From the NCBI GenBank assembly GCA_949592205.1, contig CATIUR010000004.1, positions 71,273,837 through 71,337,836 of the forward strand: a stretch of DNA of 64,000 nt, in the 5' to 3' direction. The notes under the pieces are model-generated. The model was not told the DNA's origin, ran no database searches, and was given only the letters and a program-made list of their open reading frames with translations. Position 1 is the stretch's first letter. Each line of letters begins with the position of its first letter. Below, piece by piece: positions 1-10,866 of the stretch. The DNA comes from Helichrysum umbraculigerum (lineage: Eukaryota; Streptophyta; Magnoliopsida; Asterales; Asteraceae). The position numbers and the translations under genes are program-made.

Positions 1-92
1 TTAAACATGTTTATGCTAGACACTCAATAGGCTATATTATATAGGAGCTATATGAATATAGGCCTCAATCTTACTAACGCTTTGTCTCAGAA

Positions 93-584
93 ATGGCAAA
101 TATCCCATCAAATTCATCTCGCTCTCAATCCGGGTCGCAGAACCCAAGGGTAGCAAGGAGGAACAACAGGTTGCCTCGAGCTGGCCCATATCCCACTCAC
201 ATCGCCTTACCGGCTTTAGCCGCTAGGGTAAACCAACACGAGCAGCGACTTCGCACCATGGATGTCGTGCTGCAGGAAACGAATGAAAACTGGCGACTTA
301 CGTCTCTTGAACGCATAGAACAGGTCTCCGACGACCTTGAAACCACAAACAACAACATGGATGTCCTTCGCAACCAAATTATAGAAATAAGGGTGGAAAA
401 TGCCCTTCTACAACAAAGGATGGAAGAATGTGAGCAACGCTCACATGAAGCAGAAGAGTATGCTCGCGGAATAACACAACGACTTGCGCTAGCAGAAGAC
501 AACGCCCGACAAGCTAGCAGGCTTGCAAACACAGTGGACCGTCTTGTCACGAGGATGGAACAAATTAATCTACGTCAAGACTAG
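93..584 (+). CDS. Leader ORF upstream of gag in E2 (163 aa, coiled coil)
   Basis: The predicted 163-aa protein has a basic, Ser/Arg-rich N-terminus (about residues 1-35). After that comes a long charged heptad-like region (about 40-160) rich in Glu, Gln, Leu and Arg, which reads as a coiled coil. I see no zinc knuckle, catalytic motif, signal peptide or membrane segment. It starts about 770 nt before the gag-pol ATG of the same element. A near-identical ORF occupies the same place in E1 (5,597-6,082). The two copies differ mostly by substitutions that keep the frame open, which suggests a translated product. Function is unknown; an oligomerising accessory or a Gag-associated factor are possibilities. 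Confidence 0.7.
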   Translation: MANIPSNSSRSQSGSQNPRVARRNNRLPRAGPYPTHIALPALAARVNQHEQRLRTMDVVLQETNENWRLTSLERIEQVSDDLETTNNNMDVLRNQIIEIRVENALLQQRMEECEQRSHEAEEYARGITQRLALAEDNARQASRLANTVDRLVTRMEQINLRQD

Positions 585-863
585 TGTAGTCTTTGTCTTG
601 TAATCTATTCTGTAATCTAGTAACTATCTACGCGCTACTCTATAATTCGGTCGGATGTAACAATTCCCGACATCTTTTGTACACCTGTAGGATGTAACCT
701 TTGAACTCGTATTAGATATCAAATATTCCTTGTTGTTCAACTCATATTAATTGTCATTTTTCCATGTTGATGTCATGTATTACTGCTTTCTACATGTACA
801 TCTAAAATAAATACAACTTTCCTACGAAATCTCATGTATCTTCATTTCTTTTATTGAAGAATC

Positions 864-2921
864 ATGCCGCCAAAGACACGACCTTACACCGATGCTCAGA
901 TTACGTCACTCATAACCCAGGCTGTTACTGAAGCCTTGGCTCGGAATACCCCACCCAACTCCACAAGAAACAGCGATACCGCTGGAACCTCTGCCGTCAA
1001 ACCTTGTTCTTACAAGGACTTCCAAAGCTGCAAACCCTCGAGCTTCAAGGGTTCTGAAGGAGCCATCGGACTGATCAGATGGTTCGAGAAAATGGAAACT
1101 GTTTTCCGTGTTAGTAAATGCGCGGAGAACGACAAAGTAAACTTCGCCACCTGCTCTCTTGAAGATGATGCCCACTCTTGGTGGAATTCATATACCCAAT
1201 CAGTGGGTGCTGACATTGCCTACCAACTCACTTGGGAGGAATTGAAGGCAAAACTCACTGCCAAATACTGCTCTATCGCCAAACTCCAAAAGCTAGATGA
1301 GGAGTTCTGGAACTTAAAGGTTCAGGGTGGTGATATCGATGGTTATACCACCAGGTTTCAACAACTAGCTGCCCTCCGCCCAGCTATGGTTAGCACTGAA
1401 CCTGATAAAATCAGGAAGTACACCCTTGGTCTCCCTGATCCTGTTCGGGGACATGTCATCTCTTCAAAACCAACTACCATTGACGGTGCGATCCTATTGG
1501 CCCAAGACCTAATGTCCATGAGCCAAGATTCTGAACCACCCACTTCATCCTCCCATAACAACAAACGCAAGTGGTCTGACTACCACAACAACCCCTCCAA
1601 CCAACAAAACAAGAAACCCGACACCATCAAAGCTTACAACACCACCACTGACATCATCCGGGGCTACACTGGGAGCAAACCTTATTGTTCCAAGTGCAGT
1701 CGCCACCATGAAGGTTCCTGTGGTCTCTTTTGCAACAACTGCAAGAGGTACGGCCACCTCACAAAAGATTGCCGCTCTCCTGCCAACAACAATTCTAACA
1801 ACAACACCAGACCACCCAAAGTATGCTTTGAGTGTGGGAAACCTGGGCATTTCAGGGACTCGTGCCCAAAACTGAAGAACAACAACAACAACAACCGCAA
1901 CAGCAACAACAACATCACCCGAAGCAGAGCTTTCGTCATCAAATCTGGGGACGCCCGCCAGGACCCGAATGTGGTCTCGGGTATGTTCCTCCTCAACAAC
2001 TTAAATGCTTCTGTTCTATTTGATACTGGTGCTGATAGAAGCTTTATCTCCGATGATTTTTGCCCATTACTTGACATCACTCCCGTTGCCTTAGATGTTA
2101 AGTACACTGTAGAGCTAGCAAATGGAAAACTTGTAGAAACCACCAGTGTGATACCTAATTGCACTTTAAACCTAGCTGACGAAACCTTTTCGATCGACCT
2201 TATACCCAATGAAATCGGAAGTTTCGACGTCATTATCGGAATGGACTGGTTGTCCAAGCATCGAGCTGAAATCGTTTGTCATGATAAAGTCGTCCGTATC
2301 CCACTCGCCGTTGGTGGAACCTTGATCATACAGGGGGAGACCGGTGGGACGGGACTCAATATAATCTCCTGCTTAAAAACCCGAAAATTTCTGAGAAAGG
2401 GTTACCCTGCCATACTCGCACACATCACCGAGAAGAAGTCGGAGGAGAAGCGACTTGAGGATGTGCCAATTGTTAGAGACTTTCCCGAAGTCTTTCCGGA
2501 AGAATTACCTGGTCTACCTCCGCCTAGACAGGTTGAGTTCTCGATTGATCTTGTGCCGGGTGCCGCACCGGTGGCCCGCGCACCGTACCGTTTAGCCCCA
2601 TCCGAACTTCAGGAGTTGTCCTCTCAGTTACAGGAACTTCTGGATCGAGGATTCATTAGACCGAGTTCTTCACCTTGGGGAGCTCCGGTCTTATTTGTTA
2701 AAAAGAAGGACGGTTCATTCCGAATGTGCATCGACTACCGAGAGTTGAACAAATTGACCGTCAAGAACCGTTATCCACTTCCTCGCATTGATGATCTATT
2801 CGACCAACTTCAGGGTTCAAGTTTCTACTCAAAAATCGACCTGCGATCAGGCTATCATCAGTTACGAGTTCGCGACGCCGATATTCCAAAAACTGCTTTC
2901 AGAACTCGTTACGGGCACTAC
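864..2921 (+). pseudogene. E2 gag-pol, 5' part (Gag, protease, start of RT), broken by E1 insertion
   Basis: The frame opens with MPPKTRPYTDAQ and encodes a retrotransposon Gag domain (roughly residues 50-215) and two CCHC knuckles (CNNCKRYGHLTKDC and CFECGKPGHFRDSC). A protease active site FDTGADRSF and the first part of reverse transcriptase follow (FIRPSSSPWGAPVLFVKKKDG, then a YRELNKLTVKNRYPLPRIDD region). Homology stops exactly at 2,921, where the E1 LTR begins; the frame then runs on into LTR sequence to 2,954. The rest of the same frame resumes at 13,221. No other lesion was seen, so the break is due to the insertion. Confidence 0.93.
2917..2921. repeat. E1 target site duplication, left copy (ACTAC)
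   Basis: Five bases flank the left LTR of E1. The right copy at 13,216-13,220 is ACTTC, so the pair has one mismatch. Removing E1 and one copy restores a continuous E2 reading frame across the junction, which supports a 5-bp duplication with one later substitution. Confidence 0.85.
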
Positions 2922-5270
2922 TGTAACACCCGCCAAATTAGGACTAGTAATTAGTGCCTAATCATATGTTAATACATGTAATTAGTTCCTGGTTAGGCTA
3001 ATTAATGTATCGAATTATATATATTGTTGAATATATACGAAAATGCGATTTGGTTAAATCGTACGCAATTTAAATCGGATGTATTTCGATTCTATTTTAT
3101 ATGGACGTTGGTGACAAAATTTTATTAAATAACGGTTTATGTCGAAAATATTATTATTATAATAATTCGTATCGTACAATCAGAAATTACATAATTTAAA
3201 AACGTAAAACGCGCAAACCAAATAAAATAAATTACAACTTATGACCCAAATATAAAGTGATTAGTAAAATATTTAAATAAACTATCGCGTAAAAATTCGT
3301 AATTTAAAACTTATAATTAAAACGTAAAATAATTATTAAACGTTTAAACGACGGAGCAAACGAACACCGCACGGAGAACGGGGACAGGAAAATGGGAGAT
3401 AACCTCCCACCCACCTTTTCTTTCTTCTCATTTCTTTCAACTCTTTTTCTCTTTCTCCTCTCTTTTCTCTCAAAATCCACCAACCAACTCAAAACCCACA
3501 ACTTCACAAAATCGACAAATACTACCACTAAACGCATTTGGATCATACTACTCTTTTGGAAGAAAACGACCACCGCTTCACGATCTATCATCCTATCTTT
3601 TCGGATTTCTCATCCGACACTTTGTAAGTTTCCGACAAATCCCGAAATCTCTCGTTTTTAAATGTTTTCACTTGTTAGTAGTTTGTAACAACTTATAATG
3701 TCCCTATAAGGGTTGGGTAAAAGTTTTGGACCGAACGGAAACCGAAAAACTCGTTTTCGACCCATTTTCCGGCCAACAGACCGCTACGTCGCATTTGGCC
3801 CGGAATTTATGCGACGTCAGCCTCTACGTCGCAAAACACCTCGTGACGTTGCATAGTGCGACGTCAGTCACAACGTCGCATTAAATTGCGACGTCGCATA
3901 TAGCGACGTCAGCCCTAACGTCGCCAATACCTCACTACGTCGCATTTAGCGACGTAAACCCCTACGTCGCAGAAATCACCTACGTCGCATTAGCGACGTA
4001 GCACCCTACGTCGCATTAAATTGCGAAACGTCGACTTTAGCGACGTCATGCTCTACGTCGCAATCCTACCTGCGACGTCGCACCCTACGTCGCATAAAAC
4101 AGCAGGTTTCAAACTTTAATTTCACTAAGTGTCGAACTTTTGCAACCTCAAATCCTTATACGATACGACTTACAAAACACTTTGGGACACTTTTGTAAGT
4201 GCAAAACATCGATAACTTGATAATAATACTTAAAGATTATTATTTCAAACTCGTCACCAACGGGCCGTACACTTTCCAAACACTTAAACTTATCAACCAA
4301 ATAGTGGAAATTTGGACATTATAGTTGAACGAACAACTACAAGGGTGATCTGTTGAGATACCCAATCATGATTATAACCATCGCGTGTCGTGGACACCCT
4401 CAGGTTACAAGTCTTTGGACTTCATACTCGGCTAATCAACTTACGTTTGTTTAAACGCATTCAGACTCAGGTGAGTCTCATAGCCCCTCTTTTTACTATT
4501 TTACTCAGGGGTGTGATATACTGCTCAACTTTTAACATGTGAACGCAAGTACCAACTTTTCATATACTACATGAGTTTTCGAAACTAATCATTTTAAAGT
4601 CCTCCGTCAGCATAGTTGTTAATACGTTGTAGCGTGAATATTAGTATATGGTACCATATAGGATTGACCCTCCTCGTTCGGGTTAGCAAGCACTAACCGG
4701 GTAAACGAACGTACTAATATTTGGGAAGACGAATGTGGATTAGGCATTCGTGGAGGCACCTCGCCCGGAATTCTCTATAGGGGACCCGGCCCTCGAGTTA
4801 AGCTCAACTATGTGCTCATGGCTGTATACACGATGATTATCATTAAATTGCTGGATGCAAATTCATTATTTTATTGCTGGATGCAATACATTATTTAAAT
4901 CTTGCGGTTCATACGATATAACTTGATTTCAAACCTGTGAGCTCACCAGCTTTATAGCTGACCTTTTAGCATATATCGCAGGTACCCAACAGTAGGATGA
5001 TTCTGCTTCAGGATATTAGCTCGAGTCAGCATGCAGACTACTGAGATTTTCTTGCATTAGTATATTTTGTATAAGTACTTATGTACTGAAATCTCATTTT
5101 AATTAACTCGAGCTATGTAACGCTTTAAATGTTGTAAACATTTCAGTAATCAATATATTTTTGTTAAAACGACGCATATAGAGTCGTTTGCTATTTATCT
5201 TTGTGCCTTGTTATTGATTAGTAACACCCAAATCAAGCTTCCGCAAATCATCAAATTTGGGGGTGTTACA
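2922..5270 (+). repeat. E1 5' LTR
   Basis: The boundaries are given by TGTAACACCC at the left and GGGTGTTACA before the PBS at the right, and match the 3' LTR at 10,867-13,215. Inside are a pyrimidine-rich stretch (about 3,410-3,480) typical of a plant 5' UTR and a strong donor-like GTAAGT at 3,624. A motif array follows (3,785-4,098), then an acceptor-like CAG at about 4,979-4,981. Two imperfect units of about 26 bp containing TTGCTGGATGCAA lie near 4,850-4,890. The 95- and 89-codon ORFs inside look incidental. Confidence 0.97.
3785..4098. repeat. Array of ACGTCGC / GCGACGT half-sites in E1 5' LTR
   Basis: Within about 310 bp there are roughly 12 copies of ACGTCGC and 8 of its reverse complement GCGACGT. 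Many form facing pairs such as TACGTCGCATTAGCGACGTA. Spacing is irregular (about 8-25 bp), so this is neither a simple tandem repeat nor a CRISPR. The identical array recurs at 11,730-12,043. Confidence 0.9.
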
Positions 5271-5273
5271 GAT

Positions 5274-5285
5274 TGGTATCAGAGC
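5274..5285 (+). other. E1 primer binding site (initiator Met tRNA type)
   Basis: TGGTATCAGAGC lies three bases after the LTR end and is complementary to the 3' end of plant initiator methionine tRNA, the usual primer of Ty3/gypsy elements. Confidence 0.92.
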
Positions 5286-5596
5286 CAGGTTTTAGTGAAC
5301 TAGGTTCCATTTAGTGAGCCTAGACTATGACCATTAGGCAGTATTCCTTATTAGGTATGACTGGTTCAGGGATTACAGCATACGAGTTTAATTTAACATA
5401 GCCTGATCAACTATGTACAATTAAGCAGAGATGGTGTAAGATCTGAAAGTAGTTATGGCTGAACAGGATACAATAGAAGACTCTGACCTTGAGAGAACCG
5501 AGACTTAAACATGTTTATGCTAGACACTCAATAGGCTATATTATATAAGAACTATATGAATATAGGCCTCAATCTTACTAACGCTTTGTCTCAGAA

Positions 5597-6082
5597 ATGG
5601 CAAACATTCCATCAAATTCATCTCGTTCTCAATCCGGGTCGCAGAACCCAAGGGTAGCAAGGAGGAACTCCAGGTTGCCTCGAGCTGGTCCGTACCCCAC
5701 TCACTCCACCTTGCCGGCTTTAGCCGCCAGGGTGAATCAACACGAACAGCGACTTCGCACCATGGATGTCGTGTTGCAGGAAACAAACGAAAACTGGAGA
5801 CTTACATCCCTTGAACGCATCGGACAAGTCTCCGACGACCTTGAAACCACAAACAACAACATGGATGTCCTTCGTAACCAAATAATAGAAATAAGGGTGG
5901 AAAATGCCCTTCTACAACAAAGGATGGATGAATGTGTGCAACGCTCACATGAAGCAGAAGAATATGCGCGTGGACTAACACAACGACTAGCACTCGCAGA
6001 AGACAACGCCCGACAAGCCAGCAGGCTTGCAAACACTGTGGACCGTCTTGTCACGATGATGGAACAAATTAATCTACGTTAA
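5597..6082 (+). CDS. Leader ORF upstream of gag in E1 (161 aa, coiled coil)
   Basis: The predicted 161-aa protein is nearly identical to that at 93-584. It has a Ser/Gln/Arg-rich basic N-terminus, then a Glu/Gln/Arg/Leu heptad region that should form a coiled coil, ending shortly after MEQINLR. It starts about 326 nt after the LTR and ends about 290 nt before the gag-pol ATG. The transcript would therefore be bicistronic unless splicing or an internal promoter intervenes. No enzymatic motif is visible. The frame is kept open in both siblings although they differ at many positions, which argues for expression. I do not recognise the family. Confidence 0.72.
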   Translation: MANIPSNSSRSQSGSQNPRVARRNSRLPRAGPYPTHSTLPALAARVNQHEQRLRTMDVVLQETNENWRLTSLERIGQVSDDLETTNNNMDVLRNQIIEIRVENALLQQRMDECVQRSHEAEEYARGLTQRLALAEDNARQASRLANTVDRLVTMMEQINLR

Positions 6083-6371
6083 GACTAGTGTAGTCTTTGT
6101 CTTGTAATCTATCCTGTAATACAGTAACTATCTACGCGCTACTCTATAATTCAGTCGGACGTAACAATTCCCGACATCTTTTGTAATACATCTGTAGGAT
6201 GTAACCTTTGAACTCGTACTATCTATTAAATGTTCCTTGCTGTTTCAACTCATATCGATTGCCATTATTCCTGTTGATGTTATGTATTACTGCTTTTATA
6301 CATGTACATCTGAGATAAATACAAATTTCTTGCAAAATCTCATGTATCTTCATTTCTTTTATTGAAGAATC

Positions 6372-9300
6372 ATGCCGCCAAAGTCAAGACCTTACACCGA
6401 TGCACAGATTACTTCACTCATAACCCAGGCTGTTACTGAAGCCTTGGCTCGCAATACTCCACCCAACTCTACAAGAAACAGCGATACCGCTGGAACCTCT
6501 GCCACCAAACCTTGTTCTTACAAGGACTTCCAAAGCTGCAAACCCTCGAGTTTCAAGGGTTCTGAAGGAGCCATCGGACTGATCAGATGGTTCGAGAAAA
6601 TGGAAACTGTTTTCCGTGTCAGTAAATGCGCGGAGAACGACAAAGTAAACTTTGCCACCTGCTCTCTTGAAGATGATGCCCACTCTTGGTGGAATTCATA
6701 TACCCAATCAGTGGGTGCTGACATTGCCTACCAAATCACTTGGGAGGAATTGAAAGCCAAACTCACTGCCAAGTACTGCTCTATCGCCAAACTCCAGAAG
6801 CTAGATGAGGAGTTCTGGAACTTAAAGGTTCAGGGTGGTGACATCGATGGTTATACCACCAGGTTTCAACAATTAGCTGCCCTCCGCCCAGCTATGGTAA
6901 GCACTGAACCTGATAAAATCAGGAAGTACGCCCTTGGTCTCCCTGATTTTGTTCGGGGACACGTCATCTCTTCAAAACCAGCCACCATTGACGGTGCAAT
7001 CTCATTGGCCCAAGACCTGATGTCTATGAGCCAAGATTCTGAACCACCCCCTTCATCCTCCCAAAACAACAAACGCAAGTGGTCTGACTACCACAACAAC
7101 CACTCCAACCAACAAAACAAGAAACCCGACACCATCAAAGCCTACAACACCACCACTGACATCATCCGGGGTTACACTGGGAGCAAACCATATTGTCCCA
7201 AGTGCAGACTTCACCATGAGGGTTCTTGTGGTCCCTTTTGCAACAACTGCAAGAGGTACGGCCACCTTACCAAAGATTGCCGCTCTCCTACCAACAACAA
7301 CCCCAACAACACCAGGCCACCCAAGGTCTGCTTTGAGTGTGGAAACCCCGGGCATTTCAGGGATACGTGCCCAAAACTGAAGAACCGCAACAACAACAAC
7401 AACAACAACCGCAGCAACAACAACAACAACAACAACACCCGCAGCAGAGCTTTCGTCATCAAATCTGGGGACGCCCGCCAGGACCCGAATGTGGTCTCGG
7501 GTATGTTCCTCCTCAACAACTTAACTGCTTCTGTTCTATTTGATACTGGTGCTGATAGAAGCTTTATCTCCGATGATTTTTGCCCATTACTTGACATCAC
7601 TCCTGTTGCCTTAGATGTTAAGTACACTGTAGAGCTAGCCAATGGAAAACTTGTAGAAACCACCAGTGTGATACCTAATTGCACTTTGAACCTAGCTGAC
7701 GAGACCTTTTCGATCAATCTTATACCCATTGAAATCGGCAGTTTCGACGTCATTATTGGAATGGACTGGTTGTCCAAACATCGAGCTGAAATCGTATGTC
7801 ACGATAAGATCGTCCGTATCCCACTCGCTGTCGGTGGAACCTTGATCATACAGGGGGAGACCGGTGGGACGGGACTCAATATAATCTCCTGCTTAAAAAC
7901 CCGAAAATTTCTGAGAAAGGGTTACCCTGCGATACTTGCACACATCACCGAGAAGAAGTCGGAGGAGAAGCGACTTGAGGATGTGCCGATTGTTAGAGAC
8001 TTTCCCGAAGTCTTTCCGGAAGAACTACCTGGTCTACCTCCGCCTAGACAGGTTGAGTTCTCAATCGATCTCGTGCCGGGTGCCGCACCGGTGGCCCGCG
8101 CACCATACCGTTTAGCCCCATCTGAACTTCAGGAGTTGTCCTCTCAGTTACAGGAACTTCTGGATCGAGGATTCATTAGACCAAGTTCTTCACCTTGGGG
8201 AGCTCCGGTCTTATTTGTCAAAAAGAAGGACGGGTCATTCAGAATGTGCATCGACTACCGAGAGTTGAACAAATTGACCGTCAAGAACCGTTATCCACTC
8301 CCTCGCATTGATGATTTATTCGACCAACTTCAGGGTTCAAGCTTCTACTCAAAGATCGACCTGCGATCAGGTTATCATCAGTTACGAGTTCGCGACACCG
8401 ATATTCCAAAAACTGCTTTCAGAACTCGTTACGGGCACTACGAATTCCAAGTGATGCCCTTTGGTCTAACCAACGCACCGGCTGTATTCATGGACCTCAT
8501 GAACCGGGTGTGCAAACCTTACCTCGATAAGTTTGTCATTGTCTTTATCGATGACATACTCATTTACTCGCGCAACGAGCAGGAACATGCGCAACACCTC
8601 AAAACCATCCTTGAACTACTTAGACACGAGGAGCTTTATGCAAAATTTTCTAAGTGTGAGTTTTGGATCCAAACTGTTCAATTTCTTGGTCACGTGATCG
8701 ACAGTCAGGGAATTCACGTGGACCCATCAAAGATCGAGGCTATCAAAGACTGGCAAGCACCCACCTCTGCAACTGAAGTACGACAATTCTTGGGTCTTGC
8801 TGGGTATTATCGACGATTTATCGAAAACTTCTCCAAAATAGCTCAATCACTCACGGTACTGACTCAGAAGGACAAAAGGTTCGATTGGACCGAGAAACAA
8901 GAGTCAGCATTCCAACTTCTGAAACAAAAGCTTTGCAGTGCTCCAATTCTATCCTTACCCGAAGGCACCGATGACTTCGTGGTATACTGCGATGCTTCTC
9001 ATCAAGGTCTTGGTTGTGTGCTGATGCAACGAGACAAAGTTATTGCCTATGCCTCACGACAGCTAAAAATTCATGAAAAGAACTACACCACTCACGATCT
9101 CGAACTTGGAGCTGTCGTTTTTGCACTCAAAATCTGGAGACATTATCTCTACGGCACTAAGTGCACCATTTTTACCGATCATAAAAGTCTCCAACATATC
9201 TTCGATCAGAAGGATCTCAATATGAGGCAACGTCGGTGGGTCGAGTTGCTTACCGATTACGATTGCGAGATCAAGTACCATCCGGGGAAGGCTAATGTTG

Positions 9301-10832
9301 TAGCCGATGCCCTCAGTCGAAAGGAACGACCTAAACCACTTCGAGTCCGAGCCCTCAGTATGACCATTCATAACGATCTTACCATTCAAATTCATACCGC
9401 TCAGATCGAAGCCCTGAAACAGGAAAACATCAAGGATGAAGCCTTGCGGGGCATTGACAAACAATTCGAAATCAGACCTAACGGGATTAGGTATTTCTCA
9501 AACCGAATCTGGTTGCCCAGTCTTGGGAACCTAAGAGACTTGGTGATGGACGAGGCTCACAAGTCTAAATATTCTATTCATCCGGGATCCGATAAGATGT
9601 ACCACGGCATCAAGGAATTCTATTGGTGGCCAAACATGAAAGCCGAAATCGCCACTTATGTCAGCAAGTGTCTTACTTGCTCGAAAGTCAAAACAGAACA
9701 TCAGAAACCTCCTGGTTTACTCCAGCAACCTGAAATCCCTGAATGGAAATGGGATCAAATTGCCATGGATTTCATAACCAAACTACCCAAGTCATCGAAC
9801 GGTTGCGATACCATTTGGGTGATCGTTGATCGTCTCACCAAATCTGCTCATTTCCTGGCAATCAAAGAAAACGATAAAATGGAACGCCTTACACAAATTT
9901 ACATCAAGGAAATCATTTCTCATCATGGTGTTCCAATCTCGATCATCTCTGACAGAGATGCCCGTTTCACTTCTCACTTTTGGCAATCACTTCAAAAAGC
10001 ATTGGGTACCCGTCTCGATATGAGTACCGCGTACCATCCTCAAACAGACGGCCAAAGTGAACGAACCATTCAAACCTTGGAAGATATGCTACGCGCTTGC
10101 GTAGTTGATTTCGGTACAAACTGGGAAAAACATCTACCGTTGTGCGAATTTTCGTACAATAACAGTTATCACGCCAGCATTAAGGCTGCACCCTTTGAGG
10201 CACTGTACGGTCGTAAGTGCCGATCACCGATCTGTTGGACTGAAGTGGGAGATAGTCAACTCACTGGTCCTGAACTCATTCACGCCACCACTGAGAAAAT
10301 TGTGGAAATCCAAAACAGACTCAAAACCGCACGTGATCGTCAGAAAAGTTATGCTGACGTGAGACGCAAACCACTCGAGTTCCAAGTTGGGGATCGAGTT
10401 CTCTTAAAAGTATCGCCTTGGAAAGGCGTCATCCGTTTTGGCAAACGCGGGAAGTTGAATCCCCGGTACATTGGGCCTTTTGAGATCCTTGAACGGATTG
10501 GCCCCGTAGCTTATCGATTGCAACTGCCATCTGAACTCAGCAGCGTGCACCCTACTTTTCATATTTCAAATCTGAAGAAGTGTCTGTCTGATGAGACACT
10601 TATCATTCCATTAGATGAAATTCGTGTTGACGATAAACTTCACTTCGTTGAGGAACCCGCTGAAATTATGGACCGTGAGGTCAAACAACTGAAACAAAGT
10701 CGTATTCCCATCGTCAAGGTCAGATGGAATTCGCGGCGTGGTCCGGAATTCACCTGGGAAAGGGAAGACCAGATGCGACTCAAATATCCTCAACTCTTCA
10801 CTGATTCTACATCAAACACGACTTCGAGCTAA
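6372..10832 (+). CDS. E1 Gag-Pol polyprotein, intact (1,486 aa)
   Basis: One uninterrupted frame encodes all parts needed for retrotransposition. Gag spans about residues 50-215, with CCHC knuckles at about 290 (CNNCKRYGHLTKDC) and 320 (CFECGNPGHFRDTC). The protease has FDTGAD with Asp about 391. Reverse transcriptase carries FIDD at about 725-728. RNase H has the VYCDASHQGLG motif with Asp about 874. Integrase has an HHCC zinc finger (about 1063-1103) and a D,D35E triad near D1133, D1194 and E1230. A chromodomain-like tail with EEPAEIMD and EFTWERED lies at about 1427-1477. Gag and Pol share one frame, as in many chromoviruses. The order PR-RT-RH-INT with a terminal chromodomain defines Ty3/gypsy chromovirus; the Tekay assignment is my judgement. 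Confidence 0.97.
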   Translation: MPPKSRPYTDAQITSLITQAVTEALARNTPPNSTRNSDTAGTSATKPCSYKDFQSCKPSSFKGSEGAIGLIRWFEKMETVFRVSKCAENDKVNFATCSLEDDAHSWWNSYTQSVGADIAYQITWEELKAKLTAKYCSIAKLQKLDEEFWNLKVQGGDIDGYTTRFQQLAALRPAMVSTEPDKIRKYALGLPDFVRGHVISSKPATIDGAISLAQDLMSMSQDSEPPPSSSQNNKRKWSDYHNNHSNQQNKKPDTIKAYNTTTDIIRGYTGSKPYCPKCRLHHEGSCGPFCNNCKRYGHLTKDCRSPTNNNPNNTRPPKVCFECGNPGHFRDTCPKLKNRNNNNNNNRSNNNNNNNTRSRAFVIKSGDARQDPNVVSGMFLLNNLTASVLFDTGADRSFISDDFCPLLDITPVALDVKYTVELANGKLVETTSVIPNCTLNLADETFSINLIPIEIGSFDVIIGMDWLSKHRAEIVCHDKIVRIPLAVGGTLIIQGETGGTGLNIISCLKTRKFLRKGYPAILAHITEKKSEEKRLEDVPIVRDFPEVFPEELPGLPPPRQVEFSIDLVPGAAPVARAPYRLAPSELQELSSQLQELLDRGFIRPSSSPWGAPVLFVKKKDGSFRMCIDYRELNKLTVKNRYPLPRIDDLFDQLQGSSFYSKIDLRSGYHQLRVRDTDIPKTAFRTRYGHYEFQVMPFGLTNAPAVFMDLMNRVCKPYLDKFVIVFIDDILIYSRNEQEHAQHLKTILELLRHEELYAKFSKCEFWIQTVQFLGHVIDSQGIHVDPSKIEAIKDWQAPTSATEVRQFLGLAGYYRRFIENFSKIAQSLTVLTQKDKRFDWTEKQESAFQLLKQKLCSAPILSLPEGTDDFVVYCDASHQGLGCVLMQRDKVIAYASRQLKIHEKNYTTHDLELGAVVFALKIWRHYLYGTKCTIFTDHKSLQHIFDQKDLNMRQRRWVELLTDYDCEIKYHPGKANVVADALSRKERPKPLRVRALSMTIHNDLTIQIHTAQIEALKQENIKDEALRGIDKQFEIRPNGIRYFSNRIWLPSLGNLRDLVMDEAHKSKYSIHPGSDKMYHGIKEFYWWPNMKAEIATYVSKCLTCSKVKTEHQKPPGLLQQPEIPEWKWDQIAMDFITKLPKSSNGCDTIWVIVDRLTKSAHFLAIKENDKMERLTQIYIKEIISHHGVPISIISDRDARFTSHFWQSLQKALGTRLDMSTAYHPQTDGQSERTIQTLEDMLRACVVDFGTNWEKHLPLCEFSYNNSYHASIKAAPFEALYGRKCRSPICWTEVGDSQLTGPELIHATTEKIVEIQNRLKTARDRQKSYADVRRKPLEFQVGDRVLLKVSPWKGVIRFGKRGKLNPRYIGPFEILERIGPVAYRLQLPSELSSVHPTFHISNLKKCLSDETLIIPLDEIRVDDKLHFVEEPAEIMDREVKQLKQSRIPIVKVRWNSRRGPEFTWEREDQMRLKYPQLFTDSTSNTTSS

Positions 10833-10853
10833 ATTTCGGGACGAAATTCTTCT

Positions 10854-10866
10854 AACAGGGGGAGAA
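10854..10866 (+). other. E1 polypurine tract
   Basis: AACAGGGGGAGAA directly abuts the 3' LTR and is the expected plus-strand primer. The same sequence precedes the E2 3' LTR. Confidence 0.9.

Noticed and set aside
3304..3661. ORFs of 95 and 89 codons on opposite strands in the E1 5' LTR (again at 11,249-11,606)
   Set aside because: They come from a pyrimidine-rich leader with low-complexity translation (Phe/Ser/Leu runs) and exist only because the LTR is duplicated.
3785..4098. CRISPR-like array
   Set aside because: The repeats are 7-10 bp, occur in both orientations with irregular spacing, and lie in an LTR of a plant retrotransposon.
7337..7543. Frame-shifted Gln-rich ORF inside gag (also 1,832-2,023) and minus-strand Leu-rich ORFs
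   Set aside because: Shadows of the Asn-rich CAACAAC stretch between the zinc knuckles and the protease.
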